Below are positions 25,852-34,912 of a stretch of 64,000 nt of DNA, one piece after another; the first letter of the stretch is position 1, and every line of letters begins with the position of its first letter. A program made the position numbers and the translations under genes. Origin of the DNA: Pseudoalteromonas sp. MEBiC 03607 (GTDB lineage: Bacteria; Pseudomonadota; Gammaproteobacteria; Enterobacterales; Alteromonadaceae). The stretch covers positions 744,001-808,000 of the forward strand of contig NZ_SRRY01000002.1 of the NCBI RefSeq assembly GCF_004792295.1, read 5' to 3'. The notes under the pieces were generated by a model that saw only the letters and a program-made list of their open reading frames with translations, made no database searches and was not told the DNA's origin.

Positions 25852-27498
25852 TTACTTTCTTCGCAGAGAATACGTATCATGACCTATTAGCGTTACAGTT
25901 TGGGCAAGACTTACCTCTTCAATATCCATTACAACCACACGCTCTCTAGAGTGAAGGACTTCTGAATCAAGAGATTGCTCTTCTTGAAGCATATAGAAGT
26001 GATTACCAATCTGGCCACCACTATGATCGATATTAGCTTCGTGAAGACTGTATTCTTTGTAGCCTGCAATAGTCTCTAGCGTTCCAGATGTACCAGAGCC
26101 AGGTAAAATAGCAAGGTACGAAACACGCTCAGCAAAGTGTCCTTCATTCAAGCTTTCTTGCTCGTAAAATGCTGCATCAAATCCAGTGCTTGTTAGGTTA
26201 GCAGCGCGCGTATAAACGGTATGGCTTCCATTGAAAGTCTGTACTTGTAAAAACAAATATGGCTGTTTTGCAAATGAGTCTTTGAACTCAACAGCTTTAT
26301 ATTCTCTCGTGCCACTTAACATAAAGCTGCCAACCTCAACAATAGTGCCATCATTCATAGTGTAACGGCCTTCATCCATTGCTAGAAAGTCAAACGACTC
26401 AACATCTTTATGCGCATCTTTGATGTATTGCCATTTTTGAAATGAGACAGCATAGCTATTGTCGCTTACATTGGTTAATCTTAGTGCTCCACCATTAGGA
26501 TCATTATTAGTAGGCGCCGATGTGAAGATAGCCGGTGCTGTAAAATATTGGTCAGCAAAGTCGAATGACTTCCATTTAGCACCCAATTGGTCCATCACTT
26601 TTTCTGAATAATAAGCGATACCTTCGTTCTCGATTAAACAAGGCGCTTGGGTGTAACATTCCGTCGTATTTTGCGTATTAGTCGTTAAATCATTGATACG
26701 TACAGGCAAGCTTGCAACAAAACATGATTTACCCGTGTATGGGCTTAATTTATAAAGTTTTGATTCGTTTTTGTCACCATGGTCATTGATAACTGAGCGA
26801 CTGATGATAATATCACCTTTTTGACTCAGTGTTGCACCACCAACATTTACTAAGTTGTGTTCAGCAAGCTTTGTGTATTGATAATTGCTTTGATCAACAC
26901 TGTAAACCGATGTCGCAGTGATCAGGAAAAGTTCGCCATTTTTGATAACTAAATCAGCTCGGCTTAAGCCTTCAACATCACTAAAGTCTGCAAGCTCAGT
27001 TGTACTACCTGTATTTTTATCAATTTTTAGTAGCTTAGAATAACTAACTGCAATTAATGAGTCAGTTTGAGGATCATAGGTTAAACCAATAACAGAACTC
27101 GTTCTGCCAACAGAAACATGCTCACCTGTAGCATGGTCTAAATACGCTAAACGACTATATTTAAACTTTTCGCCTTGGATTGGCAATTGTGATGATTGCT
27201 CTTCACTAATATTAAGGTGAGAGGTATCAACTTTGTACTCTAGTGGAATAGGTGATGAAACATAATAAGTTCGGTTTGTTGTTTCATCATAAGCAATAGC
27301 CGATGAGCTAAATTTAGCGATTGAATCGGCTTTAGCTGTTTTATTTTGTTCGTCTAGGCTAAACATAATGCCAAGTTCGCCTCGGCCTGAATTCATCGCA
27401 AACAACTCGCCCTGACAGCTATTTGCAGTTGCATTGCTTGCTGTCATAACACCAGCAACAGCAAGGGTCGATAATAACAAGTTATTTTTCTTAGACAT
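25852..27498 (-). CDS. Secreted protein of unknown function with propeller-like N-terminus and lectin-like C-terminus
   Basis: A 548-residue exported protein with a signal peptide (residues 1-25, cleaved near NATANSCQG). Residues about 30-280 show repeated strand motifs (IAYDETTNRTYYVS, IGLTYDPQTDSLIAVS, LSQKGDIIISR) that suggest a beta-propeller. From about residue 380 to 480 the pattern FKDSFAKQPYLFLQVQTFNG, VYTRAANLTSTGFDAAFYEQ and ERVSYLAILPG resembles the H-type-lectin-like domains of marine bacterial surface proteins. I do not recognise the whole protein. It has four or more Cys, consistent with disulfides outside the cell. It lies alone between an iron receptor and an exporter and ends at a strong terminator. 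Confidence 0.75.
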   Translation of the reverse strand: MSKKNNLLLSTLAVAGVMTASNATANSCQGELFAMNSGRGELGIMFSLDEQNKTAKADSIAKFSSSAIAYDETTNRTYYVSSPIPLEYKVDTSHLNISEEQSSQLPIQGEKFKYSRLAYLDHATGEHVSVGRTSSVIGLTYDPQTDSLIAVSYSKLLKIDKNTGSTTELADFSDVEGLSRADLVIKNGELFLITATSVYSVDQSNYQYTKLAEHNLVNVGGATLSQKGDIIISRSVINDHGDKNESKLYKLSPYTGKSCFVASLPVRINDLTTNTQNTTECYTQAPCLIENEGIAYYSEKVMDQLGAKWKSFDFADQYFTAPAIFTSAPTNNDPNGGALRLTNVSDNSYAVSFQKWQYIKDAHKDVESFDFLAMDEGRYTMNDGTIVEVGSFMLSGTREYKAVEFKDSFAKQPYLFLQVQTFNGSHTVYTRAANLTSTGFDAAFYEQESLNEGHFAERVSYLAILPGSGTSGTLETIAGYKEYSLHEANIDHSGGQIGNHFYMLQEEQSLDSEVLHSRERVVVMDIEEVSLAQTVTLIGHDTYSLRRK

Positions 27499-27665
27499 TC
27501 GTATATTCCACTAGTTAGTACATTAGGATACAAAGCAAAAAGGTGAGCCTTGTATTAATAATGAGCATTATAGTGAGAACAGTAACTTTACGAATGCCGA
27601 GAAAAGCTGTTTTTAAGTCTTGAAATTAATCCTTTACTATTAAAAACAGGCTCTTTTAGAGTCAA

Positions 27666-28550
27666 TCAATCACATTTCTGACTTTTCTGATCCTCCTCCG
27701 ATGAGTGAGACATTGAGCTGCCAACAGAAGCCGTGATAACCAATAAAATCGCTAACCACTGCCATACACTAAGCAACTCAGCTAAAATAATAAATCCAGC
27801 AAGTGCAGCAATGGCAGGTTCTAGGCTCATCATGATGCTAAAGCCTTGTGCTGGCATATTACGCAGCGCAACCATCTCTAAAGTGTATGGCAGCGCACTT
27901 GACATGATGGCAACTAAAATACCAAGCGGCAGAACTTCCCAGCTCAAGAGTGCTGCGCCTTGTGAAGCTGCGCCATAAGGTACAAGTACAATCGCGGCAA
28001 CGCTCATCCCCATAGCAACCGTCATCCCGCCAGAGCCTTGGTTACCTGTTTTTTTGCCGAACAAAATATAAAACGCCCAACAGGCACCAGCCGCAAGGGC
28101 TAGAATCACACCCACGGGGTCGAGGCTGTCTTCGCCTTTCATATCAGGTAATAATAAAATAATGCCTGCAATGGCACAGGCTACCCAGAATAAATCGCGC
28201 TTTTTACGTGACGAAAGTAAAGCAACTGCAAGGGGACCGGTAAACTCCAGCGCAACACCTATTCCTAAAGGGATACGCTCAATTGCGTAATAAAATAGAA
28301 TGTTCATACCACCTAAGCTCAGACCATAGATGATAATCGGCATGCGTTGACCCATTGGCGGAAGCGCGCGCCAAGGTTTAAACACAAGGCACAAAATGGC
28401 AGCTGAAAAACCCAAGCGTAGGGCAGTGGTTCCCTCAGGGCCTATTACAGGAAATAATTGCTTTGCAACAGAGGCTCCCGATTGAATGGTAACCATTGCA
28501 AGAAGTACGCATATAACAGCAACAAAAAACGGTGGGATGGTGCGTTGCAT
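27666..28550 (-). CDS. rhtA: EamA-family threonine/homoserine exporter, RhtA-like
   Basis: A 294-residue inner membrane protein with ten hydrophobic segments in two EamA repeats. It aligns from memory with Escherichia coli RhtA over most of its length: IQSGASVAKQLFPVIGPEGTTALRL, YGLSLGGMNILFYYAI, IPLGIGVALEFTGPLAVALLSSR and SALPYTLEMVALRNMPAQ. It exports threonine and homoserine. The ATG at 28550 is placed 5 bases after an AAGGA; a GTG one codon earlier is less well spaced. It is separated from both neighbours by more than 100 bp and so appears monocistronic. Confidence 0.88.
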   Translation of the reverse strand: MQRTIPPFFVAVICVLLAMVTIQSGASVAKQLFPVIGPEGTTALRLGFSAAILCLVFKPWRALPPMGQRMPIIIYGLSLGGMNILFYYAIERIPLGIGVALEFTGPLAVALLSSRKKRDLFWVACAIAGIILLLPDMKGEDSLDPVGVILALAAGACWAFYILFGKKTGNQGSGGMTVAMGMSVAAIVLVPYGAASQGAALLSWEVLPLGILVAIMSSALPYTLEMVALRNMPAQGFSIMMSLEPAIAALAGFIILAELLSVWQWLAILLVITASVGSSMSHSSEEDQKSQKCD

Positions 28551-28663
28551 CACTGTCCTTATGAATTATTAAGAGCTTAAGTTTGCGGCGATTTTACTGA
28601 TGTTTTAGTTTATAAGAAACGTTTTTCGTTAAATGGACATGGATTATCGATAAAGCAAAATAG

Positions 28664-28689
28664 CGGGTATCAAATTGCTTTGATACCCG
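28664..28689 (-). terminator. Terminator of the PepSY operon
   Basis: A perfect 11-bp stem: on the minus strand CGGGTATCAAA, loop GCAA, TTTGATACCCG then CTATTTTGC, 13 bp after the PepSY gene stop. Confidence 0.65.
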
Positions 28690-28701
28690 TGTTCAAAATG
28701 C

Positions 28702-30273
28702 TTAAATTTGGTTTGCTTGTTGAAAGGCCGGCATGATGGTTTGCGTGGCCTGCTTTTGCTGCTGGCGTTTGGCCATGTTAAAGAACAAAGCGGCAAAAAT
28801 AGCAGCGACAATATCAACCATATAGCTTGTGTAAAAAAGCGAATTAACGTTACTTAAAGCAAGTTTCAGTAAGGTTGAGAGCACCATTAATGCACATAGG
28901 CCTGCAAGCAAATAAAGCCCAACAATGGTCGCCTTTTTTACAGGTTTTAAAAAGCAATAAATCACAAAAGCAAAAAAAGCGGCGTAGTAACTGTATAGGG
29001 TGGCGTAGTTTGTGTTGCTAACAAATGTAGGTAGCCATTTGGCAGCAACGAGTGTGAAGGCAACGGCAATCATCGACCCGAAACAAACGCCAATGGTGAG
29101 TTTTGCCATAAACAAGGTACTGCGTTTATTAGCATCTTTTTTAAAGCGTTTGTCTATCCACAGTAAATTACCTGAATAGAATAAGAAGGCGCCAAGTAAC
29201 CCCATAACGAAGTAGCCCCAACGACCCCAGTCTCCCCCATAGGTGCCAAAATGGAGTGAGAAAATACTGGCAACCATGTTACCCCACACTGCACCTTCGC
29301 CTTGCGGGTAGCTTGAGTTTACCACTTCTAGTGTGTACGGGTTCATGAATAGGTAATCAGTATCTGGTCCGCGCACTACCGCATTATTGTTACTCATCAT
29401 AAACACCGCAGAAGGTGATGCTGAATTTAAATTACTATAGCGAATATGGATTGGCTCATAGCCGGGGGCATAGTTTTTCGCTGCAAATACTTGTTCATCA
29501 ATGCGTGGTAAGTTCTCAATATGAAAACTTTGCGCGGCAGGCGTAGGGCGCTGAAACAGTGGCTTGCCATCATAAAATTGCGCTAAACCACCATAAATAA
29601 AGTCATGAAATGCAAACACTACTACGGTAAAAGCAATGACTAAATGAAACGGTAAACTCGCTATACCGACAAGGTTATGGCTATCGAGCCAGAATCGACT
29701 AGGTCCTTTTTCTTTTCGCAGTGCAAAAAAGGTTTTAACTAATGTCGGCAGTAAAATAATCACTCCTGAGACCAAAGCTAAAAAATACAAAATACAGGCA
29801 ATACCAAGAATATAGACTCCTGATTGGTCATGACCAATTTCGCCTATAAAGCCTGCTGTACGGTGTAAATAATCAACTAAATCGGCAAGTTCATTTTCGG
29901 TTTGTGCGCTGACGTTTAAAGTGCCATCAGCATTTAGGTGTGCGAAGTTGAGTTGTTTATCAAGCTCCATACCTCGGGCATTGCCTTTGATATACCACGA
30001 AAGAGGTGCATCTTGGGTATGTAAATCAAGATTAAAGCCTTTAGCAAGTTGTGCGCCATGTTCATTAATTACCGTATCTACCAGCGTTTGGTAGTCATAA
30101 TTAGAGCTGGTGATTTTAGGGGCTTGAATAGGTGCTGCCCATTGCTGTATTTCGTGTTTGAACATGGTCAAACTGCCCGCATAAAAACCAATAAACAGCA
30201 CTAAACCTGCAATTATGCCAGTCCATGTATGTACACCTTGATAGGTGCGAAGAATATCCGATCTGATTTTCAT
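28702..30273 (-). CDS. PepSY-associated TM-helix (siderophore-iron reductase-like) inner membrane protein
   Basis: A 523-residue inner membrane protein. An N-terminal helix (about residues 12-35, WTGIIAGLVLFIGFYAGSL) and two or three further PepSY-TM helices with conserved His (HDQSGVYILGIACILYFLAL, FHLVIAFTVVVFAFH, HFGTYGGDWGRWGYFVMGLLGAFLFYSG) are followed by extra C-terminal helices. The family includes proteins tied to ferric-siderophore uptake, thought to reduce or release iron in the periplasm or inner membrane. The start at 30273 has a strong GGAG site; the longer frame beginning at 30339 lies inside the upstream gene. It is the last of three tight minus-strand genes, divergent from a TonB receptor, which supports an iron role. 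Confidence 0.85.
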   Translation of the reverse strand: MKIRSDILRTYQGVHTWTGIIAGLVLFIGFYAGSLTMFKHEIQQWAAPIQAPKITSSNYDYQTLVDTVINEHGAQLAKGFNLDLHTQDAPLSWYIKGNARGMELDKQLNFAHLNADGTLNVSAQTENELADLVDYLHRTAGFIGEIGHDQSGVYILGIACILYFLALVSGVIILLPTLVKTFFALRKEKGPSRFWLDSHNLVGIASLPFHLVIAFTVVVFAFHDFIYGGLAQFYDGKPLFQRPTPAAQSFHIENLPRIDEQVFAAKNYAPGYEPIHIRYSNLNSASPSAVFMMSNNNAVVRGPDTDYLFMNPYTLEVVNSSYPQGEGAVWGNMVASIFSLHFGTYGGDWGRWGYFVMGLLGAFLFYSGNLLWIDKRFKKDANKRSTLFMAKLTIGVCFGSMIAVAFTLVAAKWLPTFVSNTNYATLYSYYAAFFAFVIYCFLKPVKKATIVGLYLLAGLCALMVLSTLLKLALSNVNSLFYTSYMVDIVAAIFAALFFNMAKRQQQKQATQTIMPAFQQANQI

Positions 30274-30560
30274 GATGCACTCCTTAGCATAAAAAACACG
30301 CCATAAAGCAGCACAGTTAAGCTGCCAAGCACAAGCCACGCTTGCTTTGCTGAGTTGAATAAATAACTAAAACTAAAAATGGTTAGCCAAACAGGCGTGA
30401 TCATCCACATGTTAAATTGCACTTTATCGCGAGCATCAATGCCTCCTGGGCCATACCAAGCAAAAAATGCAACGAAAATAAATGAGAGGGCTAGCCCTAA
30501 AAATGCACCCGCTAGGGTTTTCCCTAACCAAGTTGGTTGGCGTTTAGATGAGCTTGTCAT
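30270..30560 (-). CDS. Small inner membrane protein of PepSY/TonB operon
   Basis: A 96-residue protein with three hydrophobic segments (about 13-35, 48-67 and 74-92) and a central WYGPGGIDARDKVQFNMWM loop. It resembles the short DUF3649-like partners that accompany PepSY-TM genes beside siderophore receptors. Its stop overlaps the PepSY start by 4 bp, so the two are translationally coupled. The exact role is unknown; a subunit or assembly factor of an iron-reducing complex is plausible. Confidence 0.72.
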   Translation of the reverse strand: MTSSSKRQPTWLGKTLAGAFLGLALSFIFVAFFAWYGPGGIDARDKVQFNMWMITPVWLTIFSFSYLFNSAKQAWLVLGSLTVLLYGVFFMLRSAS

Positions 30561-30563
30561 GAA

Positions 30564-30818
30564 TTATCCTTTTCTTTTCAGCAGGCTAATAAAAGGGATC
30601 AGCATCAACATTAGCATCAAACTAAAAATGATATAGAACACGGCCGCTGTGACTGAGTATTGTTGCAAGGCAAGTATTAATGCGCAAACGATTAACGCAA
30701 TCGAAAGTAATCGCCATTGTTTTTTAATAGGTTTTTTTAAGAATCGCTGCTGTTTTCTAGTGCAGTACACAGTAATGACAGCAAAAACGATAAGCAGGGT
30801 AACGGTAAAAATGAGCAT
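30564..30818 (-). CDS. Small inner membrane protein, first gene of PepSY operon
   Basis: An 84-residue protein with hydrophobic helices at about 1-18, 39-56 and 58-76 and a basic cytosolic loop (TRKQQRFLKKPIKKQWR). It is similar in style to the DUF3325-like small proteins that occur in PepSY/TonB operons. Only 3 bp separate it from the next gene. Its promoter lies in the 147-bp divergent gap that also serves the TonB receptor. Confidence 0.68.
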   Translation of the reverse strand: MLIFTVTLLIVFAVITVYCTRKQQRFLKKPIKKQWRLLSIALIVCALILALQQYSVTAAVFYIIFSLMLMLMLIPFISLLKRKG

Positions 30819-30855
30819 AAGATTATAGTTGTAGTTGACGTTAAATCTAATTGTA

Positions 30856-30874
30856 AATGATAACTAAACTCAAT
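30856..30874. promoter_or_regulatory. Possible degenerate Fur box
   Basis: AATGATAAC-T-AAACTCAAT. The left half matches the Fur consensus at 8 of 9 positions, the right half at only 5 of 9. A second good half-site (AATATCATT) lies just downstream at about 30879-30887. It sits in the divergent gap between the PepSY operon and the receptor. Confidence 0.4.
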
Positions 30875-30965
30875 TGCAATATCATTAAGCTTGTGTTAAT
30901 TTCCTAGCGCTTTTTTATCAAACTCAATTTGTTTAATTCTAATAATCTCTTACGGGGAAAGGACA

Positions 30966-33020
30966 TTGGCTACTGCATTTAAACTTAATTCACTCACCAA
31001 AGTTATGCTTGCATCATTACTTGTTACACAAGGCTCAGCATGGGCCGATGACGACCAAAGCAGTCGAAAATCAATGGATACCATTGTTGTTACAGGTGAA
31101 AAAACAGAGAAGTCACTTAAAGAGACCATGTCGTCAGTGGCGGTTGTTGATAAGTCTTTACTAGAAAACGGTCAACTTGCTTCTATATCTGAAGCGCTGT
31201 CAGAAATGGCGAACGTCGTTGTGTTAACGGGCTCGGTACCAGATATGCGAGGCGTGTCAGGTAATGGTGGTGCAACAGGTTTTAACTCATTTAGTGGTGG
31301 TTCCAAAGCCCGTGTTTCAACCTTAATCGATGGTGTAAGCCAACCGTTTGTTGCAGATTTAACCGGTGATACGGGTCTGTGGGATGTAGAACAAATTGAA
31401 GTTTACCGAGGGCCGCAATCAACCAGTAATGGTCGTAATAGTATTGCGGGTGCCGTTTACATGACAACTAAAGCACCTACTCAAGAATTTGAAGGGGCTG
31501 TGCGCGTTGGTTATCGTAACCAAGATAGCTACCTAGATACTGCCGCAGTTGTGTCCGGTGCGTTAGTTGAAGATGTATTAGCATTTCGTTTATCAACTCA
31601 GTACGTTGATGGCGAAACATTTTCAAATCCACCGGTATACGAAACAAACCCAACTGATCGTGAATTAAACAAGTTAAATACCAGTAGCACACGTGCTAAA
31701 TTACTTTACACACCAAGCGAAGATCTTGCTGTACAGCTAACCTATTCAACTTACAGTGAAGAAGGTAATTCGGGTCGTAAGTACTTTTTAGCGGATGAGC
31801 CATTTGATTATGAGCCCCTATATCAACGCATTATGGATACTGAGTCTGACACCACGCAAGTGAATGTTGATTACAAAATTAACGATGATTTTTCGTTAGA
31901 TGTTTTAGTTGCTTATATGGATTACAAATGGGGCTTTGAAGCATACGAGCCACTTGAAAGCGCAGAATCTGACGTATCAATGGATGAAAGTAACATCACT
32001 GTCGATACCAAATTGAACTTTGGTTTAAGCAATGATTTTTACTCAGGCTTTGTTGGTCTTGCTTATTTTGACCGTGACCAAGACTTTGAAAGTGTCGGAG
32101 CAACCAATTATTACGGCGACGATAGCAGTAAATCGACCGCAGTTTATGGTGAAACAAGCTTTAACTTAAGCCGCGAATTAACGTTAACAGCGGGTCTGCG
32201 CATTGAGCGTGAAGAACAATTACGTAATTTCAATATGGCATTTCGTGGTGATATGCTCGTTGAGCAACTTGATAATTCACACACACTGCGTTTACCAAAG
32301 CTCGCGATTCAATATGATATTAGCGACGAAACAACGTTATTTGCCAGTGCTCGTCGTGGTTACAATGCGGGGGGCGGCGCACTTGATTTTACTGCTGAAG
32401 ATTATTACTACTACGATGAAGAAACCGTTAATACTTATGAAATTGGTTCACGCAGCGTAATCAATAATGGTGACATAAATATCAGCGCTAATGTGTTTTA
32501 CAATAACTTTAACGGTTATCAAGCGCTAAGCTCAGAGCGTAAAATCACTAATATTGAAGATGCTCATAGCTATGGTTTAGAAGTAGAAGCCTACAGCATG
32601 CTGGGCGATCAGTGGCAGTTACATGGTGGCTTTGGTTTATTGAAAACTAAAATTGATGAATCATCAGCCTTTCCTGATGCCGTCGGCAATGATTTAAACT
32701 CTGCACCGGAGTTAACGGCGAGTTTAGGTCTGTCGCATTGGTTTACCGATAGTCTAAAAGTGAATTTAAGTGCCAATTATGTTGATGAATTTTATGGTGA
32801 CTTAACAAATACAGAAGAGCGCGTTGCAGGTGATTACACCATTACGCGTTTATCGATGACTTACGATACTGAACAATGGTTGATAAGTGCCTTCATCAAC
32901 AATGCCTTAGATGAAGAGGCGTATACCTCACAAGAACCTGTCAGTGGTCGCTACCCACAAGGCTATGTGGCAGTTGTAAACCCACAAACAATCGGTGCAT
33001 CTGTTACTTACCGATTTTAA
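30966..33020 (+). CDS. TonB-dependent receptor of unknown ligand, TTG start
   Basis: A 684-residue outer membrane receptor with a signal peptide (residues 1-27, ending GSAWADDD), a TonB box (MDTIVVTGE), a plug with ARVSTLIDGVSQPF and VEQIEVYRGPQSTSNGRNSIAGAVYMTTKAP, and a barrel ending IGASVTYRF. The start is a TTG, since the next in-frame ATG at residue 14 would destroy the signal peptide; a strong GGGGAAAGGA site lies directly upstream. It is divergent from a PepSY operon, which implies a ferric siderophore or other iron-chelate substrate. The plug is long and glycine-rich (SGNGGATGFNSFSGGS), unlike the other two receptors here. Confidence 0.9.
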   Translation: MATAFKLNSLTKVMLASLLVTQGSAWADDDQSSRKSMDTIVVTGEKTEKSLKETMSSVAVVDKSLLENGQLASISEALSEMANVVVLTGSVPDMRGVSGNGGATGFNSFSGGSKARVSTLIDGVSQPFVADLTGDTGLWDVEQIEVYRGPQSTSNGRNSIAGAVYMTTKAPTQEFEGAVRVGYRNQDSYLDTAAVVSGALVEDVLAFRLSTQYVDGETFSNPPVYETNPTDRELNKLNTSSTRAKLLYTPSEDLAVQLTYSTYSEEGNSGRKYFLADEPFDYEPLYQRIMDTESDTTQVNVDYKINDDFSLDVLVAYMDYKWGFEAYEPLESAESDVSMDESNITVDTKLNFGLSNDFYSGFVGLAYFDRDQDFESVGATNYYGDDSSKSTAVYGETSFNLSRELTLTAGLRIEREEQLRNFNMAFRGDMLVEQLDNSHTLRLPKLAIQYDISDETTLFASARRGYNAGGGALDFTAEDYYYYDEETVNTYEIGSRSVINNGDINISANVFYNNFNGYQALSSERKITNIEDAHSYGLEVEAYSMLGDQWQLHGGFGLLKTKIDESSAFPDAVGNDLNSAPELTASLGLSHWFTDSLKVNLSANYVDEFYGDLTNTEERVAGDYTITRLSMTYDTEQWLISAFINNALDEEAYTSQEPVSGRYPQGYVAVVNPQTIGASVTYRF

Positions 33021-33027
33021 ACTAAAC

Positions 33028-33056
33028 GCTAGTCGCTGGTTTACTCAGCGACTAGC
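33028..33056. terminator. Hairpin between convergent receptor and chemoreceptor genes
   Basis: A perfect 11-bp stem, GCTAGTCGCTG / CAGCGACTAGC, with loop GTTTACT. It overlaps the stop codon of the minus-strand chemoreceptor. There is no clear T-tract, so efficiency is uncertain. Confidence 0.45.
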
Positions 33057-34728
33057 TCAATTTAAAACGATTTATCTGCTTGTTTAAATTATTTGCCAAG
33101 CTAGCCAGTTTACTCGATGAATCCGATATGCTTTGCGTTTGTTGCTGTGATTTTCGGCTGGTGTCTTGTACTTCGTTTAAGCGTTGGGCTATTTCTTCGG
33201 TCACTTGAGATTGCTGCTCAGATGCAGAAGCAATGGTCATATTAGCATCCGAAATAGCTTTTGCTTGCACGCTAATTTCATCAAGCATATGGCCCACTTT
33301 TTCTGAATTTACCACCGCCTCTTTTATTTGCGTATCACTTGCGCGGATCCTTTGCGTCACAGCATTGGTTGCCGTTTGTAACGAGTTAATTTTATCTTGG
33401 ATCTCAAGAGTAGAGCTTTGCGTACGACTAGCCAAAGTTCTTACTTCATCAGCAACAACTGCAAACCCTCGCCCTTGTTCACCGGCTCTTGCAGCTTCGA
33501 TTGCGGCATTAAGTGCCAGTAAATTAGTTTGTTCAGCAATGTTACTTATAACACTTAAAATAGCAGTTACTTCATTCACTGAGACTTCCAGTTGGTTAAG
33601 GTCTGTTAGTGATTTGGTTAAGGTATCGGCCACTGACTCAACAGAGCTCACTCCTTGTTGTACAACTTGCAAACCTTCTTTGGTTTTTTGATTGGCAGAG
33701 GTCGCACTGTTTGCTGCTTCTGCACAGTTTTGTGAAACTTCTTTAACGGCCGTTGAGTTTTCATAGACAGAGCTTGAAATCACTTCAATTGCTTGGCTTT
33801 GAATATCATTCAACGTTTTGGCCTGTCGTGAAATTTCATCGAGGCTTTTTGCTGCTACTTGGGCCTGCTCTGAATGATCATGAATTTCTTTAAGAAGCTG
33901 GGAAAGCTTATCAACCATAACGTTAAAGGTGCTCGCAAGCTGACCTATTTCGTCATCAGCTTTATGGTCAATATAACAAGATAAATCACCTTCAGATATA
34001 CGCTTAGCTTCATCAATTAAGGCATGGGTTGCTTTAATCACTTTTTTCTCTAATTGCCAGTAACACACTATCAAGGTAGCTATAATGGTCAGCACTAAAA
34101 CGGTGCTAGTTAAACTTAAGGTGACCACACGGTCATGATTACTTTTTACTTCTGCGGCACTTTTTTTCTCAATTGAACTTAAAAATGCTTGTACAGGTTG
34201 CTGAATTTTCTCAACTTCTGCCATGTAAGCCGCGTTGGTTAAAAGCTCGATAGCTTGCACCCATCTTTTATGTTCGCTTACGGTTAAGTTATTTGTATCA
34301 CGACCAAGCAAATCACTGACTAGGCTAAAGGCTTTTTCTTCTGTTTCGACTAGTTTGAGTGATAAGTCGTTGGATTTTTGCAAGAGAGCTAAATCATCAG
34401 CAGCCACATTAAAAGCTCTTAAGCGCTGTACATAACTTTTCTTTTCGCCATTAAGCCAAGCAGCTTTTCCTTGAATTTGATCAACAAGATTTTGGTATTC
34501 CACTTTATAGCGAGGGTCTAAGGTTACAACATGTTGACGAGCAAGTTCTGTAAGGTGAATCGAATTTGAAGATGAAAACTTAGCAAGGTGGCTTAGTTCA
34601 TAACGCTGTTGCGCCGACTCCATACTTTCTTCTTGTCCTGATTGTAGAAATAAAATTATGAGGAGTAGGCCGGTTGCAAGGGTAATGGTAGCCGCAAAAA
34701 CCGCTCTTAATAAAAATCGTATAGACAA
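33052..34728 (-). CDS. Methyl-accepting chemotaxis protein
   Basis: A 558-residue chemoreceptor: transmembrane helix 1 at about 7-29, a helical periplasmic sensor of roughly 170 residues with no recognisable Cache fold, helix 2 at about 203-223, HAMP at about 224-276, then the cytoplasmic coiled coil. The signalling tip is visible ([34 protein letters not shown], about residues 395-430). There is no C-terminal CheR-tethering pentapeptide. The open frame begins with a TTG at 34728; starting at any later ATG would lose helix 1. No che genes are near, and it is divergent from an orphan flagellin gene. The ligand is unknown. Confidence 0.92.
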   Translation of the reverse strand: MSIRFLLRAVFAATITLATGLLLIILFLQSGQEESMESAQQRYELSHLAKFSSSNSIHLTELARQHVVTLDPRYKVEYQNLVDQIQGKAAWLNGEKKSYVQRLRAFNVAADDLALLQKSNDLSLKLVETEEKAFSLVSDLLGRDTNNLTVSEHKRWVQAIELLTNAAYMAEVEKIQQPVQAFLSSIEKKSAAEVKSNHDRVVTLSLTSTVLVLTIIATLIVCYWQLEKKVIKATHALIDEAKRISEGDLSCYIDHKADDEIGQLASTFNVMVDKLSQLLKEIHDHSEQAQVAAKSLDEISRQAKTLNDIQSQAIEVISSSVYENSTAVKEVSQNCAEAANSATSANQKTKEGLQVVQQGVSSVESVADTLTKSLTDLNQLEVSVNEVTAILSVISNIAEQTNLLALNAAIEAARAGEQGRGFAVVADEVRTLASRTQSSTLEIQDKINSLQTATNAVTQRIRASDTQIKEAVVNSEKVGHMLDEISVQAKAISDANMTIASASEQQSQVTEEIAQRLNEVQDTSRKSQQQTQSISDSSSKLASLANNLNKQINRFKLS

Positions 34729-34912
34729 GGCTAATTCTCACAAATTAAATAATGCATGATTTAAACATAGTGCAATAACCTGCAACCGCAAAAAATATTG
34801 TTACAAATGATTATTTATTAAAAAGGTTAATTTAAGGAAAGTTAAAAGTCTTAATTATTAATAAAATGGTATGAGTTTTGCTGTGTCTAGCCTTTTTGCC
34901 AAGGAAGACAAA

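Noticed and set aside
33233..33691. 152-codon plus-strand ORF inside the chemoreceptor
   Set aside because: It is the antisense shadow of the conserved signalling domain; the same kind of shadow appears opposite the chemoreceptor at 48171-48725.
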